Shown here in pieces: positions 42,101 through 54,100 of a stretch of DNA of 62,000 nucleotides. The DNA comes from Branchiostoma floridae. Taxonomy: Eukaryota; Chordata; Leptocardii; Amphioxiformes; Branchiostomatidae. The stretch lies in NCBI RefSeq assembly GCF_000003815.2, contig NC_049995.1, positions 4,240,572-4,302,571 on the forward strand. The letters run 5' to 3'. The first letter of the stretch is position 1, and each line of letters opens with the position of its first letter. Made by a program: the position numbers and the translations under genes. Under the pieces are notes generated by a model. The model ran no database searches, was not told the DNA's origin, and saw only the letters and a list, made by a program, of their open reading frames with translations.

Positions 42101-45100
42101 TATAGAACTGCCAAGGATACTCAATCCAAGTCATCATGATAGTTGTCACAACAGTTAAGCGTTAAAATTAATAGCTTGTGCACCACGGCAATGTGATATT
42201 ATATAGATGAGAAGCATTAGTCGTCATAGAGCAAATATCATGATCTATGCCATTCCCCTAAGGACCATCTTCTCAGTTGGAGTGGTTCTTACACAGAAGG
42301 AGGTGGTGATTAGTAACTGGGCATGTAATCACCTAATTACCATCACTAATGAGGACCAGCTGTATCCTAGCAACAACAGACACGCCCCTCTGGGAGTACT
42401 GGAAATGGGTAGTCTTTCAACCGGTGGGACATTGTTTTTTTTATCCAAGTGATGAAAATGTTGTAGAATTATTTTTTCAACATATTCTCCTTATTTCTTT
42501 GGAAATAGAAAACTGTAGTTGTGCAAAATATCTGTATGACTAGAAAACGATGTTGCATTTCAGTTTTACATCTGTTTGACATTCACATTTGTTGCTCATT
42601 CAAGCTTTGGGTGAAATCTAAAGAAAAAAGAGAGTCCCCAGTGTACAAAATACTTTTCTGAGCCAGGTTGCACAGTGTGCAAACTGGGGAAAAATAGGTT
42701 GCACAACTGAATTTCAAGTTGCACCACCTACAATTCACTAATTTCTGGGGGGAAAGTACAATACATACACTGTACATACATACTTTGTACATAATAGACA
42801 TGTTTGGCTGATATGAAACGGATCTGCCTCAGTCCATTTATCTCTTCCAAGTAAATTGACAACAAATCGAGTTCTGACCAAGCAAAAAGTGGTTGCAATG
42901 TGCAAGTGGGTATTTTGCACGCTGGTCCCTTTCTTACTGATGCTAATTTCTGCAAGGACGTGATAGGAAACACAACATTGTTTTTTCCTAGCCCTTATTA
43001 CTACAATATTAGTAACTGGGCATATAATCACCTAATCATTATCACTATTGAGGACCAGCTGTATCCTAGCAACAGACACGCCCCTCTGGGAGTACACCTA
43101 AGTTACACTCTAGTCTAAACAAGAGGATTTCATTCCCTCCCCTAAGTGACAATTTCCGCGACGGGCAAAGTTGTACCGCAACTGCTACACGATACACGTC
43201 CGAACATCTTCACGCTATATTGAGTTCATTGAGCGCCAAACAAGAGGCGAACAAACAAACATAAATAGCGGCGGATTGTGTAATCCTGTTTCAGGTCGAT
43301 TGGTGTACGTAATGCGGACCTCTATTCAGCGACTGTGGGTCTAACATTACGTACACCGTAGCATAGCGTAGCGTTGTCTAGTGGCGGAATTTAGCCGAGA
43401 GCCGGTCCTTTGTTGCGCCGGGATGTTTGGGGATAACATCCTGACATAAAGAAGATACCAGACACTCGATATGCCCCTCAGACAAAAGCCCAGTAGAGAT
43501 GGAAGACAACAGTGTAATCAGTATCCCAACAACATCAGTGGGAACGTTTTGGGGAAAAACATTGGATGCCGTGCACATGTGACGGTGGCTTTGTCTCAGT
43601 TTGCCCTGCACATTTAAATGGCCCATTGCTTAACATAGACCACTAAAGTATTAAACACATAAATTATCAAAAGCAGTATAATTTCCAAATTAAGCATCCA
43701 ATATGATTTTGGAAACGGTCAGACATTTCAGATTGTGACAGTGACACGAAAGATAGTGGATACAAGTCGACATATATTATGTTCCCCTTGTGATTGAAAG
43801 TATCTAAGGTACAGACAGAGATCAGCATTTGTACATCAAATTCAAATGCCCCTCTAAAACAACTATGATTCGTAACTAAACATTAATTACAATATTATAT
43901 CACTTTAAAGATTATCTAAAATATTGAATATTCTATTGAATTCTAATCAAAACTGTATGTTGTTAAAGTTCCATAAAAATCACTTGCTTCGTCTCCCATT
44001 TGGAGCTAACTGAATGTCCATTGGGACCATGCACTTGACACTGACATATTAAAGCATTAACTCAAGGTCAATGCAGAGCACAGAACATGACCTTTCAGAG
44101 CATATGCTTGCCATCAAATGGTCATATAGCAGGAAAAGTGACTAACTTGAATGGTTGAAAACATCTGGATAGCGTATGCTTTTATGTCCGCAGTAATCGC
44201 AGATTTGAATATCGTAAAACACTCACGCAAAATGGTCGTTTGTATCAAGCTGACATTTGCTGTACTTGACGGCATAAGGCTTGCATCAGTAAGGAAATTT
44301 GTCTTTCTTTGATTATCTTAAAGGTAACCTTTAGATCTTCTTTTTGATTGAAGTTTGAACTTAAAGCTAAAGAATTAGTTTGTCTTAACGTTTCAGAGGG
44401 TCTAGATTTCAAACTTTTCCCCCTAGGATCATCGTGCCTTTGACAGGATTTCCATTCAAAATCCAGCGCAAGGGATAGAAAAAAAAATTCAGGCTGGCTA
44501 GAATACAGGCCCTTAGGAAAGGTACTTAAAGGGGCATTCCACTCCAGAAGGGAGTCTTGTTTTCCAATTGATAATGTGTCAATGAATACATAATCAGCCG
44601 AATTTTGTGGAATTCACCTTGAGATGAATTACGTGATGTGTGTTTTATAAAACAATAATGACACTCACTAAACCCATGCAGACCCTACCCATGCATTCCC
44701 TAAACGCATAGACACTTTGTTTAGCGTATTTTCGGAATAAATGAGGTACGCTAAGCACACCGAGAAGGCAAATTGCTCATAAGATAGCAAAGAATACAAG
44801 AACAAGACGAGATTTCTTAGCGAACCTAAAATTAGTTTTGTAACCTTTAACCTAAAAGTTGTATTCAGCCATAGGATTAACTCATTTAGACTAGAGGGTA
44901 CTTGGGGAGTTTAGTAGAACATTGAATGCTTTTGAGGCATGTGGAGCATCTGGGTACTTTATCGTATAATGTGAAGTAGTATGCAGTTATCACTTCCTAA
45001 AATTGATATCTATCGGAAAATAACACTCCCGTGTGCAGTGGAATGCCCCTTTAAAGTCTGAATGTTGTGTATGTAAAAGAAACACTTTCAGACTGAGACA

Positions 45101-48100
45101 CTGAGATATTCAACAACATGCTCACATCCTGAACATCTGCATTGATTGAGTGTCACTGACGAAAACTGGTGGATTCCAGTTGAAACGTCTGACCGTTTCC
45201 AAAATCATATCCAGTTGCTTGAGTAACTCAGTGCTTTTTGGCATATCTTATTACCTGGATGTCTAACCTTCATCGACGTATCTGCATTGATTGAGTCAAT
45301 TGCAAAATAACATCACTATGTTGTAATTGCACACACATTCTAACTGAAAGCTTCCTTTTCAAATTATGGACCTTACTAATTAGCCAAGGACTAACTGACA
45401 TCTAACCGATCTAAAATCACCAAATTTACCAGCAATGACTGAATGAGAAATGTATTCTTAAAGTATAAATTTTGTAAATTGATAACAAAACAAAGCTAAC
45501 GTTGTGCACAAATTAGATTAAACTCACTTACCATCTTGTAATCTCTTTTCAAGTGAAATGCCAAATAGCGTTATGAGTTTCGGGTATCATCCGTAATGTG
45601 GACGCTTTGTGTAGTAACCTAGCAACAAGCCGAGGCGTGGAGGCATTAATGTCGAGCACGTTGTGTTAAAGATGTGAACACTTCAGAGGCGTGTCACGGA
45701 AAGGTGTGGTGGTAACTCGGGTGATACTAAAACAGTGTCGCCACAGAAGGAACCATCACGCAACGATGGCAGTTAATTTCAAACTGACAGCACTGCACCA
45801 CTATTGGTGTGTTACGTTAGGCAATTGACAAGTTATGAAAAACAAACAAAGTTTCCCATATTCTTTAAAAAATCATGAAAACAAATATTTCTGAACAAAC
45901 ATGGGTACTTTTTCTTGAACCAATGCTTATCCATGCTAAAAAAATGCATAACAACGAACTACTGTACCTAACCTACATTCAAAATGGGTTTCCAATGATA
46001 CAGCATGTACTGTATAATGCATTATGAACAATACATGGACAATGTAAAATTTAATATTTTATGACAGATAGCAATACTTTTTATTGATTGGTCAATATTT
46101 ATCATCTACATACCTAAATCTAACAATAACACCTTGTAATCTTTTAAACCCCCCTCAACATTGACTTTTACACTGGGTACAGTATATAAATCAATAAATC
46201 TTTCTCACAGTTTGCGTGTACATGTATATACTAAATGCTGATCTTTGGCTGGAAAGATTAAACACAATAGACTATGATAAGAAAAACTTGCATGCCACTG
46301 AACTTTCAAGGATACAAAATTGATCGTTCTTTGTCTGTTTTAGCAAGGAAGGACAAACAAATTTAGACTGAACACTTAAGATGGTCAAAAGATGAGGTCT
46401 TGAAGTTTACAAAAGAATTTTTTAACATAATCAGCAAGTGGAAAATTACTGTAAGTGACATCATGCAATGTTTATATCCACATTGTTGCTTGTGTACGAA
46501 GTTGTCTTGACAACTGTATGCTTTGTTTCGTCTATTATCCACTCTTTCCCTCCTTCGTCTCTGAACCAGACAACAAATATGTATCCAGGTTGAACAGGTG
46601 AACTATATTGTTAGAAAAACATGTCCGTCGCTTTTCTAAAAGCGGACGGCAATCATCCACTTGTGGTTGACGTATTCGAACGTTATTGCGCCCGGGGTTG
46701 GTTGCCCGTGTAAAGCCAAACACGAGCGCTCGCTGGACAAAGACTCGGGGGTAAACTCACCCCATTGTTTTGTCACGCTCCTTTCTTCTATGGGGTGCAG
46801 AGTAAATAAGGCGCGGTCACGAGGTCGCGAACCTAAAACACGGCAAAGACAGGTGTATATTTGACGAGTCCTGGTGGCGAATTGTTCGAGTAAATCTTCG
46901 AGTAAATACGGCTGCCGAATTGTTTTCTTATCAAAGTCTTTGAAGATTAACTTTAACCCCTATTCACCCGAGAATACCCTACAGTTGTATTATCAAAGTT
47001 AACTCAGCAGGATGAGAGTTAAAAGGTACTAAAAACTGGTTTACGCGGTGTAGCAGGAGGGTTGTTGAAAGACGAGGATATGTTTATGGGTGGTGTAAAG
47101 ATGTTGTACTTTTTTCTGTCTAAACACGGCATGTTTGTGTATCGCTAAGTTCACCACTTCATAACAGTACAATAGCCACCTGCTATGCGGGAGGGGGGCT
47201 GGACTGCATGTTGTAAATTCTTTAGTCGGGGACTGGACAAAACACGGGACACAACGGGAGCTTTTATTCTTCATCTTGAATACATTAGCTTTGACCTTGG
47301 CAGCTAAGTTGAACCACACTTGGAAATTTGGAATTTTCTTTTTTCTAAACTACATTTTGTATCATTATATTAGAAACACTTATTATGTTTTCCCAGTAAT
47401 TCAACATTATGTCACGGAAAAGAGTCCTTGGAGATAGTAATGTCATAGAATGCCGTTTTCCTATTAGAGTTTTTTTGTATCAGCACAACCAAGCTGAAAA
47501 AAACTTCACAGAGAGAAGTTCAAGTCCAAAGCCCAAACTTCAGTCATCCCAACTAAAGAAGATTAAGAATTTATGATAGTTAAGAATTTATTGTATGTTC
47601 TGTGTGTTCATGAAATTCAACCATCCCAACCACTTAGATTTCATATTGAAAGCAACTTTTTTGGCCCAACTTTTTTTTCGCACGCTCGCATGAGTTTTTG
47701 GGTGCCCAGAAGACACCATCCATTACAATCAAATCAGTTTGACCTTACATTTAAATCTGGCTTGACTTTAGTTAGTTGTGTTGGTTGTTACCATGGCACT
47801 TTCAAAATACCCCCTCTCAACAATGTAATCATCTCATAGAGTAATCTATATATATATAACAAATTCCACCATCCCTTCCCATTATAGCTTATTTTCAGAT
47901 TACCATCTTGCCCCCTCCCCCATCTAAACAAAGCCTTACAAATTGGGTGAATTAACACAGCAGGGAGTAAGTTTATCTCTACTAATCTACCCTCAGCTGT
48001 TACACCACTTTCTAAAAGAACTTCCAATATTTGGGTGATTTCCGGTATAGAGCTATTGGTTCCTCTTCATGAAAGAGCCCCTAATATTACATGATTTCCG

Positions 48101-51100
48101 GTATTATCCAAACTTAGTGGCTAAAAGCCTTGAGTAAGAGCATTACACGGAATGGGGGCACTCAACCTAACGCAATAAGATTGCAGCAAAAAAAGTAATT
48201 TCCACTTGGTACAGCTTATTACAACTTAGGATTTAAGAAAGCTTACTTTGTGATATACAGCTTGGAACAGGTGTTCTATGCCACATCAAATTAATTTTTT
48301 GTTTCTCAGATATGATTTAAAAAAGCAACACACGTTTGCTTGGTAGTAATGGTACCTTGGTACACGCTGTTTTAGGGAGTGAGCATACAGTCAAAACTGC
48401 TACTGTCCAAAAAGACCACTCTGGGGGACGATAAAATCTGGTCTATATGGACAGGTGGTTACTATGGACTCTTCTTGATGCTTAAACTTCTATTCTTTAT
48501 TCTTTTTTTTCATTAGCATCAGTCTGACTCAAAAAGTTATCATTGAAATCATACATGTATTTATTCTCATACTTCACTTCACTATGCCTCACTTTTTCTA
48601 CTTATTACTTACTCTTTATGCTTGACACTAAACTTTACAAAAAGTCGTCCAAAAGACAAGTAAAATGTAGCCATAGGTACCATCAAACTATTACTGTAAC
48701 TGTTCCCGAAAGTAGGTCAAAACTCTGGCATGTTTTCCAAACGTTCCTAGCAACCAATCAGAAACCAATACCGACCCCTCAAAGAACCCTTTCGCTCCTA
48801 ATTATTGACCAATCACGTCACAACAATAAATTTCCATCCACCCGTAACGCGAGTCACTTTCCACCTGCGCTTTGCCACAATTTTTTCTTCTTAAAAGTGA
48901 CGTTAATTAAGTACAGTGAGTTAGGGTTTTGAGAACGTTTGAAATACATTTGCACAATGCTTCACCTAGTTGTTCATACACTGGAACATCCGCACGCATT
49001 TTGTTGTTGTTTACACAATACCAGCTGCAACCACCGGTGACAGCCTTTGAAAGATCAGACGCCAATTTTCCGGAACCTGCCTTTTAATGTGTTAACGTTA
49101 CAATGTAGTTCACCTATATCCGAGTGGTAACCTATATCCAATGTTTTGAAGAAAAACACAAGGTATCTAGAAATCTTAAGTCAATGGATGGCGGTTTGAA
49201 TTTCCCAAAAATTGTAATATTTTCAAACTATCACAGTTTTAAACCACCGTCCGTTGACTTGGTATTCCTAGGTACCATTTTTTTTAAAAGCAACAGTATA
49301 AGTTACCCCGAGGATAAAGGTGAACTAATGTTACCTAAAATGTAGTGACCAACTTAGTCAAGTACTACCGGTACTTCCTAAAAACATGATTATCAATTTG
49401 AAAGCTTTTGCAGCAAAACATTATGATTTAAGGATCTTTACGTGCGCCGCATAGAAAGCAAATGCAGTTTCGATATGCATATGCATGTTACATATAAGTA
49501 ATTGCGTCTTGGAAACTACATAGAGGGTAGAAAAATCCAGAGCATTTCAGTCTCCATAACATAAGGATTTACTATAATCTAGGAATGCAAAACACAAAAT
49601 CTAACTCAAATTCTATCAACGGTAGTGTCAACAGTTAGGGAAAGGCGCAGTGAAAAACAAAGAACAGAAACACTCCATAAAATCACAGGAAGTTTGAATG
49701 AATGCAGAATGTACATGTAGATCACTGACCCATGGTTTAATCCCTAAGATTAAGCTACAGATTAGCTCTGCAGGCGCAAATCCTGCTGAAACCCCCCAAA
49801 AAAAGACCACAGAGAAGCTTACCAAAAACCGTACATGACAACCGTCTACAAGACATCCTTTTTACCTGTAATGCACCTTGGCAGGTGGATTTACTGGAGA
49901 GCATTTAATGAGGTCGTCTGAAAGACGCAAGACTTTTGATCTGTCAGAGAGTGACAGAAAAATTCCACCCTGACAACCAAATCTTGATGAACAGAAAGAT
50001 TGCTTCATATGCAGTAGAATTGGTAGCTTTGATATCTATTGATTCGGACTCAAAGTTTGTTGGCTAAGTTTATCCAGTCCGGAACAAAATATGCATCAGA
50101 TCTTAACCTAATTTTGGCTCAAATTCACTGCACCGTCATATTAAACCCCCTTTCTACTAAATTAACAATTGCTCAGCTACCTTCAGAGTGTAAAAGTGGA
50201 TTGTGTCTGGCTCTCCTCAAACACAGGACCTTCTGTCTTACATCTCATCCGATAGGACATCCCTCATACTGAAGCTACGTATTCAGTTTTAGCTGACTTG
50301 AGTGAGAAAATAGGTGTAAAATGCCTTTCCCAAGGGTACAACATTGGTGTTTGAACCTAAAGCTTTAGATAATCCATTGGTCAACAAAAATTGGACTACA
50401 AGACTGCCTTCGGCTTGCAACAAAAAGAAACCTGATAGAATCAATATTAGAAAACCCAACAAAAAATGACTACAAAGACGTCAAAAACAATCCACATCCT
50501 AACCTCTGCTTGGACAGCATATTATACCAATTAGTAATAACAAAGAAGATTCTAGAAAAAACAATTCTCAGTTTCTGGACACAGAATGATTGACAGATGG
50601 ATCAGGCTATGAAAAGACCCAATCAAGACGATGCTCAGTCCGCCGTACGACAAAGACAACCCGCACAGACACCGCGAGAGACACCGCCGGATGAACGCAG
50701 ATCAACGCCCACTTATTTCACGCCTTTTGACATATCCTGTCGGCAAAGATCAGACAACGAACAAGCTTCAAAAGGCCTCATTTGTGCAAGCAGAGGGCAA
50801 TGCTCTTTGGTTGTCATTTCTCATATTAGATACACACGTGTACTAATTTGTCATCTCAAAAAGCAGAGGTGGGAAAAGTTTATAACCGTTCACGGAAATA
50901 TGATACGTCACGTTTTTAGACACTTCCTGTTTCAAATGTAATTTTGGAAAAATTTGTAGCTTCGGCAGTCTCTCTATTGCATGCAACAATTTCACGTTAA
51001 CGCATCATTAGATGTTTGTATAGCTTTTATTGGTAAAGGTAGCGAGTGCAAGTTTGATTTTTGAGATTAGGAAAGAGTTCTATCCATTTATCCAAGAACA

Positions 51101-54100
51101 TGGTAGTTATATGTCAAATCTGTAGAAGTGACCACCTCATAAGGACCATCTTGCCTACATGTATGTGTCTGGCTTTTTGCATGGTGGTGCCTTAGATAAT
51201 TTTCCCCATTGACACAAGCATTAAAAATTCTGCCTGTACACATAGAACATGTTTTTACTGGTCTCTAGAGTGGTCTTTTTGGGCAGTTTTGACTGTATCT
51301 GTAGAAAGCTATAGTCGTCATTTCCAACATTTGCTCCTGAATTATACAGTCAGGCCTTTCTACAACTTTGAAAAGATGTGTAAGAACACAAAGCCACTGT
51401 AAGCTACAAATCCTATTGCCACTTTTCCTTCTTTTCAAACATTTAAACACGTCACAGAAACCTTTGTGATTGTACAGTTAACGGTAACTGTATCGCCGTC
51501 CGCATGTTGGAACGTCCCCGGGGAATATCGCTTCTGACAACTCACATCTTATCCTGCCATTGTGCCCTAAATATTCCTCATTAATTATGCACGAACTCTA
51601 GTAATCCGTCAACACTTGTTAGGAAAGCGCGGCGTCTTTTCATTCAACCTAGTTACAGTTCTGTACGTTTACGACGCAACCGCTGGCTGTGAGCGGCGCT
51701 CGCTTGAGGGGAATCGACAATCGCTGACCCGCCCTTATCGAAAACAATCACCTTCGCGTTGCTTAAACAGTAGACGTCATTATCTTGTCATTTATGAAGA
51801 TAACAAGACATAACAATGATATCAGATAGGAAATCTTGGCGACCTCAACATCAAAATTAACTTGACCCGAACAAAAGACGCTTTCCATAGATACATTGAT
51901 ACTTAGCAACACTATCAGCTAAATAAGCTATAAGCAAATGCTTTTGCATAATCAACAAAACAACAGTAGAAACACAACATATTGCTACATTTTTGTTGGG
52001 GGCTTAAAGAATTTCAGTTACAAGCTACCCTTTATTCTTATCATATATCAATTAATATAGCAACCAAATCTAATTACATGTAGGGATATTTGTGTTGATG
52101 CCACACAAAGACTTGGAGGACATTTTCAATTAACGAAGTTACCTTGCCTATTGTGTTCTGAAAATTAAGTTACTCTGACAGGCTCGTAGATTTCATCAGG
52201 TAGGTGTGTTGTTGCTAGGTAACAAGCTGTGTCGTTTATGTTTACATGCCGGCGTTACCCATGGATATTGTTGTTAATGTGTTAAAACACGCAAAAACTT
52301 GATGTAATGATATTCACCACAAATACTGCCTTAAACCTTGTATCTGATTAGTAACATAGAGATACAAATTTACTGTTAGCGGAAAATTTTGTATTTTTTT
52401 TACCTTCACCACCGCAAAACACGCCACCCAATGGATAAAAAAATACCGTTTTTTTCCGGCCCGTCATACTTACATCCCCACGTACCTGTGAAAACGTCTT
52501 CTTCGTACGCGGTGACCGCTGTTCCTGCAGTTTGGACGCAATGTGGTCGTAGCTGAAAGAAATGAAGAACCAATGAAGACGTAGTCAAATAAAATAACCC
52601 CCAAGCTTAGCAAGGTTGGAAGTTGTTGATAAACGCTACTGATAACACTGTTAAATACACAAACTAAAGAACAAATATTTAAACACTGACAGAAAGAAAC
52701 TGAAAAGTGTGTCTATCTGCTTTAAAACTTGATACAAACTTAAAATAAATCTTTAAAAAAATCTACATGAAGCATATAAAAATTTATTTAGCTTTGTGTA
52801 TCTTGTTATCATTTAAATTTCATTTTTCTAACACTAGCCATACAAAGGCTACATGCATTAAGAGTCAATAAGACGTTACGTGTACAAAGGAAAATTTGCT
52901 TAAAAAATAAACAAAATAAGTGTTGGCTTAGAATTCTAAATACATGCACAGGTGTTTTTCTTCATAATCATAGAGTAGCCAACCTTCAGTTTGATATATG
53001 GCTACTTAAATATTCCCATAGACCAGAGTTACCTTGAAAATGTCAACACAACTCTATCGCATTTATCTCTGTCAAATCCATCAATTTCTTGGTCAACAAC
53101 TGACAACTCTAATCCGTATCTTAACTACACTTCACAGTCACTAAATCTTTTCCAAACATATTTTTTGGCGCTGTTGCCAGCAGTAAAATACAAGGTGTTT
53201 TTGACGATTCATACAATGATTATATGGGTAGTTGAACAAGGAAGATTTCAACGATAATGTTTACCTTTAAAAACAGCGGCATAGCTTTAAAATTCCCTTT
53301 CTCAAACTTCTCCCTCTACACATTTGTTACAAACACATTTTTCCCACCTAAGAGACAATTTGCACACATGATACCCTGTTAGATAAATACTTTACTCAAA
53401 TTAAGATTACCGCAGACAATGGTTGCGGATTCCGTGGGTCAGACCTCGGACATAGGTACACAAGCTCCATGGGAACAAATCACTATCTCAATGGGACGAA
53501 CCACTCAGAGATATGTTTAGAAGCTGAAGATTAGGTATGCTATCACTTGGGCATCATCCCAGACATACAAGACAAAACCTTGACTGTTGTTTCATCTTAG
53601 CTGCATTCTTGGGACCTGACTTCAGTAAAAGAAGCTGGAAACATGTCATTAAGACACGTAAGAAAGCTGTGCTGTGTATAAAGTTAGTTTTTAGCACTTA
53701 GCGATGGAATTTTATGTAGTCTTTGTGGTTAAGTAGGCAAACGACACAACACTCTGTTACCATGTTTATGAATGGAAAAATGCGCAGAAATTAAAGTGAA
53801 ACGTTAAGTCCACCAATCAGAAAAACCTACTCCATTTTGCGGAACCTCTCGAACCCTCCGGCCACGTATGTTTTGCCATTATCGATGGCCTCCAGTTCCC
53901 GTACGCGGTGTCCATGCGTGGGCGTCCAGATATTCCGCACCGCGCCAAATCGTGCTCCCAGACCGTTTGTGACCTATTGTACGCAAGAGTTCACAGTGCT
54001 CTGGTGAATTCACATTGCTCTGATGAATTGAAACTTAAGAAAATTTTCCACACATCTTTATTTCTTCATAAACACAAAACTTTTGCTTTTAATAAATGTG

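Noticed and set aside
43378-43626. 82-codon minus-strand frame of protein-like composition
   Set aside because: No splice borders in phase with DCDC2, no recognisable motif and no repeat relationship; too weak to list as a gene.
51480-51780. Internal DCDC2 promoter or CpG island
   Set aside because: CG content is somewhat raised, but there is no initiator, exon or factor site that I could defend.
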